Shown here piece after piece: positions 23,715 to 33,392 of a stretch of 64,000 nucleotides of DNA. The notes beneath the pieces are model-generated. The model did not search any database. It was given only the letters and a program-made list of their open reading frames with translations, and was not told the origin of the DNA. Within the stretch, counting starts at the first letter, position 1; the number at the start of each line of letters is the position of its first letter. This stretch comes from G963664835 sp965220775. Its GTDB lineage: Bacteria; Chloroflexota; UBA6077; FW602-bin22; JBCLEL01. The DNA is taken from positions 3,658,001-3,722,000 of the forward strand of contig OZ244845.1 of NCBI GenBank assembly GCA_965220775.1. The letters run 5' to 3'. A program made the position numbers and the translations under genes.

Positions 23715-25610
23715 TTGATCAATCGTAGTCCAACCGAAGAAATCAAGGGCCGCCTGAGCCTGGTTGACGCGGTAGGCAAGCGCGTGGATTTGCGCAAGAC
23801 TGGACGCAACCTGACCGGCCTCTGTCCTTTCCATTCCGAGAAGACCCCATCGTTTGTCGTATTCCCGGAGAACGATAGCTATCACTGCTTCGGTTGCGGC
23901 GCGCACGGCGACATTTTCACCTTCGTGATGCGCAGCGAGAACTTGCAATTCGTCGACGCCCTGAAGAACCTGGCGGGGCAGGCCGGCATTCAGTTGCCTA
24001 GTCGACCGCAGAACAAATCCGTTGCCGAACGGCACACTCGACTGGTCGGGATCAACGAACTGGCCGTACAGTTTTTCCAGGCAAGACTTTGGGGTAGTGG
24101 CGGCGAGCCGGCTTTGAGCTACCTCCGCACCCGTGGGCTATCGGACAAAACGATCGAGAATGCCCATTTAGGATGGGCGCCGGACTATTGGGACACACTG
24201 GGGAAGCACTTACGCGAACGAGGGGTCAAAGACCAAGACTTAATCGAGGTCGGCCTAGCGAGCACGCGCGAATCCGGCGGCACATATGACCGGTTTCGCG
24301 GTCGAATCATCTTCCCGATCCGGAATCAAACCGGCAAAGTACTTGGCTTCGGCGGTCGCAACCTGAAGGACCAACATCCCAAGTACCTCAATTCACCAGA
24401 ATCGCCGATCTTCTCCAAAGGCGCCTGTCTATACCTGATCGACTCGGCACTTCAAGCGATCCGAGAGCGTGACCAAGTCGTAATAGTCGAAGGCTACATG
24501 GATGCGCTTGCAGCCCATCAAGATGACCATGTCAACGTAGTGGCGACCTTGGGTACGGCGTTGACGGAACAGCAGTTGCGCATCATCAAACGGGTTACCG
24601 GTAACTTGATCCTTGCCCTGGACGCCGACACCGCCGGCGAGCTAGCAACTGCCCGCGGACTCGAGCGGGCCCGCGAGGTATTCGGCGAGGAGAGGGTCGT
24701 GCCTACATCAAGGGGATTGATGCGCCTGGAGCGTCAGCTTAACGCAAATATACAGATCGCATCGTTGCCGGCCGGACTAGATCCGGCCGAACTAATTGGC
24801 AAGGACCTTGAAGAGTGGCGAAGGCTGATCGACCAGGCCAAACCTATCGTCGAGTTCTATATTGAACGCGGTCTAGCCGACGTAGACTCGAACTCGTCGA
24901 AGGAAGTGTCCAAGGCGGTAAGGGGTCTGCTGCCGATACTGTCGGAGATCACCGATCGCTTCGAGCAAGAGAAATACCTGCAGATTATTGCCGGCCGGAC
25001 CGGACTTGCGCGACATCTGATCCGTTCGGAGCTAGCTAAGACTAACGTGCGAGAGAGCTCACGGCCGGCCCGCAGGGTAAGCCGGGTTGCGAGCCAGCCG
25101 ATCGATGCGGGGGCCGGGAGTACGAGTTCGCAACACTCCACTTACCTAATAGCGATAATCTTGCAGCAGCCAGACCTGGTCCGCGAACTGCCGGACGAAC
25201 TAGATCCAGCCGAGCTAGGCTCGCCGATGGCTCAAGAGCTACTCACTCAGCTTCTCGACGCGCTTGCGGCCGACGAATGGGTAGGTCTGGCCGATTGGCA
25301 AGAATCGCTGGAAGAACCGTTGCGCGCTTTTGTTCAGGAATCGATCGAACGGTGGCCGGCGGACCGGACGACTCCCAGGGCTAGAGTCGCCGAGGAGCTA
25401 GCGAACACCGTACGTGAGATTCGCCGTCGGCACATCGGTCGGCAAATCGACCACGTACGCATGGCGCTGGAAGACTCCAAATCGGCCGGAGATGAGTTGC
25501 GCCATTCGTTGGCCAAGCGGATGAACGAGCTGATATTGGTCAAGAAGACCTACGAGACCGCCGAGGCGCAGGCATTGGTCTTCACCGACGTGACTAGATC
25601 TGGAGATTAA
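23715..25610 (+). CDS. dnaG: DNA primase DnaG
   Basis: This primase of about 631 aa makes the RNA primers for replication. The CHC2 zinc finger (CPFHSEKTPSF...YHCFGCGAHG) lies near residues 35-65. The RNA-polymerase core has the Toprim motifs VVIVEGYMDAL and LALDADTAGE. The C-terminal region probably binds DnaB. The start is uncertain: the TTG at 23715 gives the family's usual length before SPTEEIKGRL, while a TTG at 23604 adds 37 residues of unlikely sequence. It precedes rpoD by about 140 bp, a remnant of the usual macromolecular synthesis operon. Confidence 0.95.
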   Translation: MINRSPTEEIKGRLSLVDAVGKRVDLRKTGRNLTGLCPFHSEKTPSFVVFPENDSYHCFGCGAHGDIFTFVMRSENLQFVDALKNLAGQAGIQLPSRPQNKSVAERHTRLVGINELAVQFFQARLWGSGGEPALSYLRTRGLSDKTIENAHLGWAPDYWDTLGKHLRERGVKDQDLIEVGLASTRESGGTYDRFRGRIIFPIRNQTGKVLGFGGRNLKDQHPKYLNSPESPIFSKGACLYLIDSALQAIRERDQVVIVEGYMDALAAHQDDHVNVVATLGTALTEQQLRIIKRVTGNLILALDADTAGELATARGLERAREVFGEERVVPTSRGLMRLERQLNANIQIASLPAGLDPAELIGKDLEEWRRLIDQAKPIVEFYIERGLADVDSNSSKEVSKAVRGLLPILSEITDRFEQEKYLQIIAGRTGLARHLIRSELAKTNVRESSRPARRVSRVASQPIDAGAGSTSSQHSTYLIAIILQQPDLVRELPDELDPAELGSPMAQELLTQLLDALAADEWVGLADWQESLEEPLRAFVQESIERWPADRTTPRARVAEELANTVREIRRRHIGRQIDHVRMALEDSKSAGDELRHSLAKRMNELILVKKTYETAEAQALVFTDVTRSGD

Positions 25611-25753
25611 TGCCGCGTTTGATATTTGCAATATTTACGAGTTACTTACGTTGGAGAGCCATGATTTAAGGAAATATTGTGCTTACATCTCCGAGAATGG
25701 TGTTGTCCCACTAGGAGAGTCCAGATTATCTCTCGGGCCAAGGAGCGTAGATC

Positions 25754-26956
25754 TTGACCAAGACCATCTCGGAAAAGGTACAAACGCTGCCGCGCGGCGA
25801 TGATGGCGAATCGACTCTATCGGACCGCGTACGCGCGTTCCTGAATGGGCATGCATCGTCTAACCTCCTAGACCGGCATCTGGGTACCGAGGCCCTATTC
25901 CGCCAAAACACCGTCAAAACGAGAAGCGGCGACGGCCCCGTCAAAGTCGGCAGTCTCCCGGAAGACAGAGTGTCGCGCCCGGCTGCTACTGACAACGGCG
26001 AGGACAAGTCGGCGACCGGCCCGGGCTCAGCGGTGGGGGTCAGCCGTGACGGTATTGACGACTCCGTCCGGCTATACATGCGCGAGATCGGAAGCATCCC
26101 ACTACTAACTGCCCAAGAAGAGGTTGATTTGGCGACCCTTATCGAGATGGGTCTCTTGGAGGAGCAGCGGCTGCGTGGGAACGATCTCGATGAGCAAACA
26201 CTGCGGCAAAGTTGGCTCAAGGTCAAGAACGGAAGGCGAGCCTACATTCTTCTAGCCGAATCGAACCTGAGATTGGTAGTGAGCGTGGCGAAGAGATATT
26301 TGGGCCGGGGCCTTCCAATGCTCGACCTGATCCAAGAAGGGAACATCGGCCTCCTACGCGCGGTAGAGAAGTTCGACTACCGCAAGGGCTTCAAATTCTC
26401 AACCTACGCTACGTGGTGGATCCGCCAAGCCGTAACACGTTCGATCGCGGATCAGGCGCGAACGATCAGGATACCGGCGCATATGGTCGATACGATCAAC
26501 AGGCTGCTGCGTTGCTCCCGCCGGCTAACCCAAGAGCTTGGTCGGGATCCAACCCCGGAGGAAATCGCCAAGGAGATGGACCTGCCTAACGAGCGGATCC
26601 GCGAGATCATGCGCATTACAAACGGCACAGTCTCTATGGAGGCGCCAATTGGCGAAGAAAAAGACAGCCGCCTAGGCGACTTCATCGAAGATCCGACCGC
26701 ACAGGCGCCCTCGGACTTCGCTTCGCAACAGGTCATGAGGGATCAGATAGACCAGGTGCTTGGATTATTGGGCGACCGCGAGAGGCGGGTCCTGACGCTT
26801 CGGTTCGGACTGGGCGGCGGCCGCGTCCGCACGTTGGAAGAGGTGGGCCGGGAGTTCGGGGTGACACGCGAGCGAGTCCGCCAGATAGAGGCCAAAGCAC
26901 TGCGCAAGCTCCGCCATCCGAGTCGCAGCGAGCTATTGCGCGACTTTCTGGAGTAG
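25754..26956 (+). CDS. rpoD: Primary RNA polymerase sigma factor (RpoD/SigA)
   Basis: This 400-aa primary sigma-70 directs polymerase to housekeeping promoters. A variable N-terminal 95 residues without a recognisable region 1.1 is followed by region 1.2 (DSVRLYMREIGSIPLLTAQEE). Region 2 is complete (NLRLVVSVAKRYLGRGL, LDLIQEGNIGLLRAVEKFDY, FKFSTYATWWIRQA). Region 3 and region 4.2 follow, with the recognition helix in EFGVTRERVRQIEAKALRKL. The TTG at 25754 is preceded by AGGAG. Intact regions 2.4 and 4.2 fit the TTGNNN/TANNNT promoters seen in this window. Repeat DNA begins a few hundred bases downstream. Confidence 0.96.
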   Translation: MTKTISEKVQTLPRGDDGESTLSDRVRAFLNGHASSNLLDRHLGTEALFRQNTVKTRSGDGPVKVGSLPEDRVSRPAATDNGEDKSATGPGSAVGVSRDGIDDSVRLYMREIGSIPLLTAQEEVDLATLIEMGLLEEQRLRGNDLDEQTLRQSWLKVKNGRRAYILLAESNLRLVVSVAKRYLGRGLPMLDLIQEGNIGLLRAVEKFDYRKGFKFSTYATWWIRQAVTRSIADQARTIRIPAHMVDTINRLLRCSRRLTQELGRDPTPEEIAKEMDLPNERIREIMRITNGTVSMEAPIGEEKDSRLGDFIEDPTAQAPSDFASQQVMRDQIDQVLGLLGDRERRVLTLRFGLGGGRVRTLEEVGREFGVTRERVRQIEAKALRKLRHPSRSELLRDFLE

Positions 26957-27338
26957 TCTCCTTTTATTGCAGTTGTAGCTCGTCCTGCCGGCTTCAACGT
27001 GTCAAGTTGACCCGGCTCCGAGACTCGTCCCACACGTTTGTTTTGCAAAAACAATGTTTGCATAGAGGCGGAAGGCCTGCGCTTCTTGGGCCGGCCTACG
27101 CGCAGCCGGATGCTCTATCTAACATCTCGAGCAAGAGACTGTGCCGGTCTCTCCTCTCAGTCCAGTTTGTCTTTGAGAATCAATCATATTCAATGCCTTT
27201 GTATAGTAGCGCTATTGTTCTATAAATGTTATCAGGTTTGCCGGCGATTTGGAAACATCCGGCTAAGAAGGCAGGGATTTTTGATTCTCGCACATCCGCT
27301 CTCGCCCAAAGGTTGGCGGTGGTCTTGCCTTTCCCCTC
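26957..27338. other. Spacer downstream of rpoD, no gene seen
   Basis: The only open frames here are short, lack ribosome-binding sites and show no recognisable composition. The stretch leads into repeat block 2. It may hold the rpoD terminator, but I see no clear stem with a T run. Confidence 0.5.
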
Positions 27339-27880
27339 CCCTCTGGATTCCGGCCTTCGCCGGAATGACGAATGGGGGGCCGGATTGACGAAGGGATGCC
27401 GCGAATGGCGAATGAGAGGCTGCCGGAGCAGTCTATCCCGGATCGGAGTCCGGGACATGCTTTCGTACCAATCGCTCATCCCGGCTGGCGCCGGCACACC
27501 AAGGTATGAAAAGCCGGAGTTGTGGGTGGCTTGGTACAGCGAATTGGCACGGCGGATTCTGCTATGCCCCACCCCGACCCCAGCGGGGGACAAGCCCCCG
27601 CGCTACATTTTCTCATTCCGTCATCGACCATTGGTCTACAATTCGGCGCGTTTCGCCGGTGGAGAGCCGGCATCGAGGTTGATTGGAGGGCACATCCCGG
27701 ATCGGAGTCCGGGACATGCTTTCGTACCAATCGCTCATCCCGGCTGGGGCCGGCACAACAAGGTATGAAAAGCCGGAGCTGTGGCTTGGTACAGCGAATT
27801 GGCACGGCGGATTCTGCCACGCCCCACCCCGACCCCTGCGGGGGACAAGCCTCCGCGCTACATATGTCTCTGTAACCGAA
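27339..27880. repeat. Mosaic palindromic repeat block 2
   Basis: In order: a hairpin module (GATTCCGG-CCTTCG-CCGGAAT), CCCGGATCGGAGTCCGGG, GGCTGGCGCCGGC, the long segment ending CCCCAGCGGGGGACAAGCC, GCGCTACATTTTCTCATTCC, CGGTGGAGAGCCGGC, then a second copy of the CCCGGATCGG hairpin and of the long segment. The block therefore contains a tandem duplication of most modules. It has the short form without CTCGCGAAGTCTTCGACC. Open frames crossing it are not genes. Confidence 0.85.
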
Positions 27881-27968
27881 GTTCGTGGATTCCCGTCTCC
27901 GCAGGATCGACGAGGAGGGAGTTTGTGTGCCGCAGCATCCTTCCAAACCGCCGGCGGTTCTCTGTGTT

Positions 27969-27997
27969 TTGACTCACGTCCATACAGCTTTTATGCT
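27969..27997 (+). promoter_or_regulatory. Predicted sigma-70 promoter of the Gfo/Idh gene
   Basis: TTGACT (27969-27974) and TATGCT (27992-27997) are 17 bases apart. A start near 28004 leaves a leader of about 49 bases. Confidence 0.5.
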
Positions 27998-28052
27998 CCC
28001 AGTACATGGTCTTGGGCGCAAGCACTGTTTGGCCCAGATTACCGGAGGAACG

Positions 28053-29054
28053 ATGATCAAGGACAAGCTGAATTGGGGCGTACTCGGCGCGGCCCGCATC
28101 GCGACCAATCAGATGATTCCGGCGATTCAGCAGTCCGACACGGGCCGGGTTGCGGCGATCGCCAGCCGGAGCGCGGCCAAAGCTTCGGATGTTGCCGAAC
28201 ACTTTGGCATAGACCGGTCTTACGGCTCCTATGATGACCTGCTGGCCGACCCGGATATTGACGTTATCTACAATCCTCTGCCGAACAGCATGCACCTGGA
28301 ATGGTCGGTCAAGAGCGCGAAGGCCGGCAAGCACATCCTCTGCGAGAAGCCTCTGGGCGCTACCGCCGACGAGTGCCGGCAGATGATAGATGCGGCAGCT
28401 CAGAACAACGTCCTACTGATCGAGGCGTTCTGGTATAGATACCATCCAAAGAACCTGATGATAAAGGAGATGGTAGATGACGGTAGTCTGGGAACGCTAA
28501 GGGCGGTGCGGGCCTATCACTACGGCACTGAGACACGCCCTACTACGAGCATCGCTATGTCAAGCGAGCTTGCCGGCGGTGCGTTGTTGTTCGGGGGTTG
28601 CTATCCTGTGAATCTCAGCCGCTGGCTGTTCGGGAGGGAACCAAAGACCGTCAGCGCGATCTTCGAGTTCGATCCGCTGTACAAGGTAGATGTGACGTTC
28701 AACGGTCTACTCGACTTCGGCGCCAATCAGCATGGCATAGCCAACTGTGGGTTCCACCATGCGGAGAAAAGCCGCTACGAGGTCATCGGCGAACGCGGGT
28801 ACGCGGTGGTCGAGCCGTTTCTGACCGGAGACCCGGGTGCAATGACCGTTCGGTTCGAAATCGATGGGCGAAAGTTTGAGAGACAGACACCTCCGGCCAA
28901 CGCCTTTGTCATACAAGTAGACGCGTTCACCTCATGCCTGAATGGTGAGGCGGAGTCACTCACCACGGCCGAGGACGCCGTGAAGAACATGACGGTCATC
29001 GATTCGCTGTTTCGCTCGGGCCGGACAGGGCGACACGTCGCTATTCCAGAATAG
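28053..29054 (+). CDS. Gfo/Idh/MocA-family oxidoreductase
   Basis: This 333-aa NAD(P)-dependent dehydrogenase acts on sugars or cyclitols. The N-terminal Rossmann fold (NWGVLGAARIA) is near residues 7-17. The family's EKP motif appears as HILCEKPLG near 93-101, and EAFWYRYHP follows near 124-132. The C-terminal alpha/beta domain ends normally. The ATG at 28053 follows GGAGGAA. An in-frame extension upstream reads into spacer and repeat DNA and is rejected. It is monocistronic, with its own promoter and a hairpin downstream. EAFWYRYHP resembles members that act on trans-dihydrodiols or xylose, but the substrate stays open. Confidence 0.9.
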   Translation: MIKDKLNWGVLGAARIATNQMIPAIQQSDTGRVAAIASRSAAKASDVAEHFGIDRSYGSYDDLLADPDIDVIYNPLPNSMHLEWSVKSAKAGKHILCEKPLGATADECRQMIDAAAQNNVLLIEAFWYRYHPKNLMIKEMVDDGSLGTLRAVRAYHYGTETRPTTSIAMSSELAGGALLFGGCYPVNLSRWLFGREPKTVSAIFEFDPLYKVDVTFNGLLDFGANQHGIANCGFHHAEKSRYEVIGERGYAVVEPFLTGDPGAMTVRFEIDGRKFERQTPPANAFVIQVDAFTSCLNGEAESLTTAEDAVKNMTVIDSLFRSGRTGRHVAIPE

Positions 29055-29061
29055 GCAACGT

Positions 29062-29100
29062 TCGGGGCAGCGGCACCGATCAAGCAAGGGCCGGCCCCGA
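29062..29100 (+). terminator. Hairpin downstream of the Gfo/Idh gene
   Basis: TCGGGGC (29062-29068) pairs with GCCCCGA (29094-29100) across a long loop, just after the stop codon. No T run follows, so terminator activity is uncertain. Confidence 0.35.
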
Positions 29101-29176
29101 CATTTGAATGGGTTGGCGGTCACAGGCGGACGCTAAGCCGTAACATTACGAAAATTGCCGCAACGAGGTTGGTGCT

Positions 29177-30268
29177 GTGGCGCTATCCATCGGTCTGGTC
29201 GGGCTGCCGAACGCCGGCAAGTCTACGCTTTTGAACGCACTGACTCGCTTGCAGGTGGCAACCGCGAGCTATCCGTTCACGACGATCGAGCCAAATATCG
29301 GCGTGGTACCAGTGGAAGACGAGCGGTTGGACCAACTGGCGGAGCTTATCAAGCCGGAACAAAGAGTAGCCGCGACTGTAGAGTTTGTCGACGTGGCCGG
29401 CCTGGTGAAAGGCGCCAGCCGGGGAGAAGGACTGGGAGCGCAATTCCTCGGACATCTCCGCAACGTAGACGCCATCGTGATGGTGCTGCGCGTATTCCAA
29501 TCGACGGACGTAAGCCACACTTTGGGGGGGACGGATCCGGAGCGTGACGCCGATGTACTCTGGCTGGAGCTAGGTCTGGCCGACTTAGCAATCGTCCAGC
29601 GCCGGCTTTCCAACATTCGGCAAGCCGCCCGATCAGGCGACAAGGAGGCTCGCCAAGAGATCGGCATTCTCGAGAGGATCGAAGAGGCGGTTGGAGATCG
29701 CAAAGAGCTACGGCAACTGCTGACCGACAATCTTGTCGCTCAAGCGGCGCACAAAATGCAACTGCTGACGGCCAAGCCGGCGATGTACGTTCTCAACATC
29801 GGTGAAGAAGACCAAGGGCAAGCGGCACAAGTAAGCAGAATGGAAGAGATGGGTCTCGCCGCAAACACGCCGGTTTGTTCCATATTCGCCCAACAAGAGG
29901 ATGAACTGAATAGACTGGAGCCGGCCGAGGCAACGGAGTACCGTCAGATTCTGGAGATGAGTGAGAACGCGCTAACCATCCTTGTCCGGACGGCCTATTC
30001 ACTGCTGGAACTCAGCACCTTCTTCACCATCGACGGGCCAGAGGTGCGAGCTTGGACTGTACGCGAAGGCACGACGGCGCCGGCGGCGGCCGGCAGGATC
30101 CATTCGGACTTCGAACGCGGTTTCATTCGGGCGGAGGTTATCGATTGGCAGGAGTTTGTCAGGGCCGGCTCCATTGCCAACGCGCGTCAGCACGGCAAGG
30201 TGAGGTTGGAAGGCAAAGAGTACGTGGTTCGAGACGGTGACGTGGTCCATTTCCGCTTCGCTCTGTAG
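29177..30268 (+). CDS. ychF: Redox-regulated ATPase YchF (Obg-like)
   Basis: This 363-aa cytosolic P-loop protein associates with ribosomes and prefers ATP over GTP in its family. The G1 motif is GLPNAGKST near residues 9-17, and G3 is DVAGLVKGAS near 72-81. The G4 motif is YVLNIGEED, where NxxE replaces NKxD as is typical for YchF. A coiled-coil insert spans about 130-180. The C-terminal TGS domain is complete (WTVREGTTAPAAAGRIHSDFE, ending VVHFRFAL). The GTG at 29177 follows GAGGT. It is a single gene. Confidence 0.96.
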   Translation: MALSIGLVGLPNAGKSTLLNALTRLQVATASYPFTTIEPNIGVVPVEDERLDQLAELIKPEQRVAATVEFVDVAGLVKGASRGEGLGAQFLGHLRNVDAIVMVLRVFQSTDVSHTLGGTDPERDADVLWLELGLADLAIVQRRLSNIRQAARSGDKEARQEIGILERIEEAVGDRKELRQLLTDNLVAQAAHKMQLLTAKPAMYVLNIGEEDQGQAAQVSRMEEMGLAANTPVCSIFAQQEDELNRLEPAEATEYRQILEMSENALTILVRTAYSLLELSTFFTIDGPEVRAWTVREGTTAPAAAGRIHSDFERGFIRAEVIDWQEFVRAGSIANARQHGKVRLEGKEYVVRDGDVVHFRFAL

Positions 30269-30272
30269 GAAT

Positions 30273-30298
30273 ACCCTAGTAACGCCATCGTTTAGGGT
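30273..30298 (+). terminator. Hairpin downstream of ychF
   Basis: ACCCTA (30273-30278) pairs with TAGGGT (30293-30298), and AACG/CGTT pairs inside around a CCAT loop, with a two-base bulge. It begins four bases after the stop codon. The T run is missing. Confidence 0.4.
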
Positions 30299-30726
30299 GG
30301 GCCAAATGACATTGGATAATACGCTTGCTATATCGCGCGGAAGATTTTTCACTCGCAATACCTAGGAGTTCCATCACTGGTCAAACTCTGATCCACGAAA
30401 TCAACAGTGGGTGCACCGGCTGGCGGAGTTGGGCGCCTGGGAGACGCCGACGCTCACAGAATAGGCAGCCTACCCTTCATCAGAGTGGTGCCCAAATCCG
30501 CCGCCTAACTTGTGAGGTGGGCTTTCGGGGGCATTCAACAAGTCTACAGGGTCATCTCGGAGCGATCGGGGCGGATCTAGGCCGCCGATTGGCCGTCTAG
30601 TAGGTGTTGGCAACGCTTTTAAGCCGACTTGGGCTGTTCTCGGGCTGAGAATAGCATAGCTCGGGCTGGGCGACCCGGCTTAGTCGCTTTCGAGTGATGA
30701 TTGGTTGTAGGAACGTCAGGCTGCGG
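30299..30726. other. Gene-free region between ychF and the IS1380-family transposase
   Basis: No coding region is supported here. Several short stems are visible, including GCT-TTCTC/GAGAA-AGC at 30633-30655. Part of this stretch is probably the left end of the IS1380-family element, but I could not find a matching inverted end. Confidence 0.4.
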
Positions 30727-32250
30727 TCAAGGCGGTCCGTGTGCCAAGGCCAGAATCCTCCGGCGTGCCCTGACCAACAGGGCGTATGAGGGATGTCCAC
30801 GCCCTAGGCGGATGATCAGTGTTCTGGCATGGCGCACCACTCGCCCGGCAAGATTGATGAGGCCGAAGCGCAGAGCCTTCAGGCGTTTGCTCACCCACTC
30901 GCCACCCAACGCCAACTGCTTCAGCGCCGAGTTGAGGTTGAAGGCCAACACTGCTATGGCCCACCAGGCAGCGTTGACTCCGAACTGCCCCGATGGCAGC
31001 CTGCCGCCGGCAAGGTCCTCTTTGAGCACCCCATGCACCTCCTCTCCTTTCCCACATCTCTGACGATACCACCGAATCAACTCATCTCCTGCAATACCAA
31101 GATTGGTTACCACTCCTGTGACCTTGTACCATCCCCTACCCGGCATCTCCATGATGGGAATCGACAAATCCAACTGAGACTCCATTCCCGGCAGAGGCGG
31201 CTTGTGCAAACGCTCCCTGATAGCTATGAATCGGTACTCAGGACTCTTCTTGGAGTGTCCTATCCAGTTGGGCACGAAGCACACCTCGGCCCACTGTTGC
31301 CCTGTAGCCACCTCGCAGAAGCCCACACTCCGTCTCAACTCACGCCACTCTTCCTCTTCCACATCACCAATCGCCCGCTTGAACTCTGCTGTAACGTCCA
31401 CCCCGACCCCAAACTCGATTACTCCGAAGCGTTCGTCTCTGCCCTCCGCGCAATACTTCAGTAGCTCCCGCTGATAGCCTGCCGTGTCTGACCTCAACAT
31501 CACATCTTCCACCCCAGCAGGCATGTACTCCAAAGACTCCCTCAGCACCCGAAGTTGCTGATAGCCCGCCGGCACATTGCCGTCACGAAACTCCGAGTGC
31601 ACGATCTGGTCGGCTTCCGCCCAATAGGTCGTGAGCGGTTGATACGCTTTGCGCTTCTTGTAGCTGTAGAGCGCCTCCTGCTTGTGGGTCTCAACCAGCG
31701 TAGCGTCCATGTCCAGCGTCGCACGGGTATGCCCACTATGGCTTTGCACGAAGCCCACCATCTCTGCGTTGACTCTCCTAAGACCACCTAACGCATCTGT
31801 CGCAGCGGGTATGAACGCGGTGTGCGGCTCACGCTTCGTCTCTTCTTCTTCGTTGTGGAACTTCGACAGATACCGGAACACAGCTGAGCACGACGGCACA
31901 CTCCGCCGACGTTCCTTGCGCCATCTTCGTTGCAACGCTCGACGCTCCCTCTGGCGCATCCCGTGCGTCTCTGCCCTCCTCAATACCCGACCGAACCCGC
32001 CGTCTTTCTCCAGCACCCGCAAGTCGTCTACCGACTCCCCACCTGCCAGGTTCAGCAGTATCAAAGAGGTGACCATCTGGCTGTCCGTCCAGCCCTGAGT
32101 TCCCCTCCTTATGCCCACGTGGCGCTCAACCGAGGCTTTCAGACCTGACACCTGCAGGAGGTTCAGGTAGGTTGCCAGTCCGGCAAGAGCCGTCATACCG
32201 GTCGAGTTCTTCTCCTCGGCGTAGTGGAAAGGCAAAGCTCCCTGCTGCAT
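30727..32250 (-). CDS. IS1380-family transposase
   Basis: This 507-aa DDE transposase belongs to the IS4-like superfamily. The first Asp is in LDMDATLVETHK, the second probably in LRSDTAGYQ (MLRSDTA), and the Glu in the YRQRCGKGEEVHGVLKEDL Y-(2)-R-(3)-E-like C1 region. An N-terminal segment (TALAGLATYLNLLQVSGL) is typical of the family. The ATG at 32250 follows GAGGTG with eight-base spacing. A longer in-frame reading to 32451 crosses a GCCCGCT/AGCGGGC hairpin and is not needed. The frame is intact. It sits directly upstream of the sugar permease genes and is oriented away from them. Confidence 0.9.
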   Translation of the reverse strand: MQQGALPFHYAEEKNSTGMTALAGLATYLNLLQVSGLKASVERHVGIRRGTQGWTDSQMVTSLILLNLAGGESVDDLRVLEKDGGFGRVLRRAETHGMRQRERRALQRRWRKERRRSVPSCSAVFRYLSKFHNEEEETKREPHTAFIPAATDALGGLRRVNAEMVGFVQSHSGHTRATLDMDATLVETHKQEALYSYKKRKAYQPLTTYWAEADQIVHSEFRDGNVPAGYQQLRVLRESLEYMPAGVEDVMLRSDTAGYQRELLKYCAEGRDERFGVIEFGVGVDVTAEFKRAIGDVEEEEWRELRRSVGFCEVATGQQWAEVCFVPNWIGHSKKSPEYRFIAIRERLHKPPLPGMESQLDLSIPIMEMPGRGWYKVTGVVTNLGIAGDELIRWYRQRCGKGEEVHGVLKEDLAGGRLPSGQFGVNAAWWAIAVLAFNLNSALKQLALGGEWVSKRLKALRFGLINLAGRVVRHARTLIIRLGRGHPSYALLVRARRRILALAHGPP

Positions 32251-32340
32251 AATAGTTGCACCTCGTTGGTGATGGGTTTTGCTTTCACAAATCATCATAG
32301 CCCGCTTTACAGCGGGCTCCAACGAGGTCTTCATATTCTT
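30727..32340 (-). mobile_element. IS1380-family insertion sequence, ends not resolved
   Basis: The transposase marks the element. The coordinates cover the gene and the hairpin-bearing right flank only. I could not identify a convincing inverted repeat pair or target duplication, so the true borders may lie up to about 100-130 bp further out. Confidence 0.5.
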
Positions 32341-32444
32341 AGGTGGTGGATCTGGGTGGTGATAACACCGTTGACACGGGCATCGAATGATAATAGGATT
32401 CAAGCCACAATTTCTGCGCCGATTCTGATTCGGGATCTTGCCTG

Positions 32445-33386
32445 ATGTCAACTACAGCGGGCGGAGGGGCCCCGGTTGCCGCTAAACGCGGCTTGAGCAA
32501 ATCGGCTCGCGCAGAGTACACGGCCGGGTTCCTATTTATAAGCCCATGGATCGTCGGATTCATCCTGATTGAGGTCGGGCCCGTCCTGGCGACAATCATC
32601 CTCAGCTTCACGAACTACGACATCCTCACCGAAGCCAAGTTCATCGGCCTGCTCAACTACGAGAGGCTGCTCTTTATTGACCCGCTCTTCTGGCATAGCT
32701 TAAGAGTCACCGCCATCTACTCGGTGGGTAGCGTGGCTTTGCACATTATTTTCGGTGTCCTCCTGGCTCTGATGCTAAACCAGAACCTGCGCGGCATGTC
32801 CTTCTATCGCACGATCTACTACCTGCCGGCCGTGGTTTCTGGGGTTGCCGTCGCCTACATGTGGATCTGGGTGCTCAACAAGGAGGCGGGCATACTTAAT
32901 ACTGGCCTTAGTTATGTGGGGATCGAAGGTCCAAACTGGCTGTTCAATTATGAGTTGGTTCTGCCTGCATTCATACTGATGAGCTTGTGGTCATTAGGCG
33001 GTGGGATGGTGCTGTACCTGGCGGCTCTACAGGGCGTGCCGACCGCGCTCTACGAGGCGGCTGAGATGGACGGTGCCGGCTGGCGGCCAAAGACATGGCA
33101 CGTCACGGTGCCGATGATCTCGCCAGTAATCTTCTTTAACTTCATCATCGGCATCATCGGCTCCTTTCAGGTCTTCACGAACTCATTCATAATCACTCAA
33201 GGCGGCCCGGCCAACGCCACGCTGTTCTACGTACTTTACCTTTATCGCCACGCCTTCGAGAACTTGAAGATGGGTTATGCCTCGGCGCTCGCGTGGGTGC
33301 TTTTCCTGATCATCATGACGCTGACAATCTTATCCTTCCGGCTCTCTGGGCGGCTGGTGTATTACGAGGGAACGTTGAGGCGGTAG
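32445..33386 (+). CDS. Carbohydrate ABC transporter permease (MalF/UgpA type)
   Basis: This 313-aa inner-membrane permease has six helices. Near residues 205-230 is the cytoplasmic EAA loop (YEAAEMDGAGWRPKTWHVTV). The N-terminal GFLFISPWIVGFILIEVGP start is typical of the MalF-like half. The ATG at 32445 has no strong ribosome-binding site, and its natural promoter may have been displaced by the adjacent IS1380-family element. The partner permease follows after six bases. No ATPase subunit is encoded in the window, so a shared MsmK/UgpC-like ATPase elsewhere is likely. Confidence 0.93.
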   Translation: MSTTAGGGAPVAAKRGLSKSARAEYTAGFLFISPWIVGFILIEVGPVLATIILSFTNYDILTEAKFIGLLNYERLLFIDPLFWHSLRVTAIYSVGSVALHIIFGVLLALMLNQNLRGMSFYRTIYYLPAVVSGVAVAYMWIWVLNKEAGILNTGLSYVGIEGPNWLFNYELVLPAFILMSLWSLGGGMVLYLAALQGVPTALYEAAEMDGAGWRPKTWHVTVPMISPVIFFNFIIGIIGSFQVFTNSFIITQGGPANATLFYVLYLYRHAFENLKMGYASALAWVLFLIIMTLTILSFRLSGRLVYYEGTLRR

Positions 33387-33392
33387 GGAACG

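Noticed and set aside
27683..28234. Open frame running from repeat block 2 into the Gfo/Idh gene
   Set aside because: It has no ribosome-binding site and crosses the predicted promoter and the real gene in another frame.
30600..30726. Left inverted repeat of the IS1380-family element
   Set aside because: The only shared word with the right side is TGATGATT, too short and too common to call.
30829..31464. Open frame antisense to the IS1380-family transposase
   Set aside because: Opposite an intact transposase; no ribosome-binding site or familiar motif.
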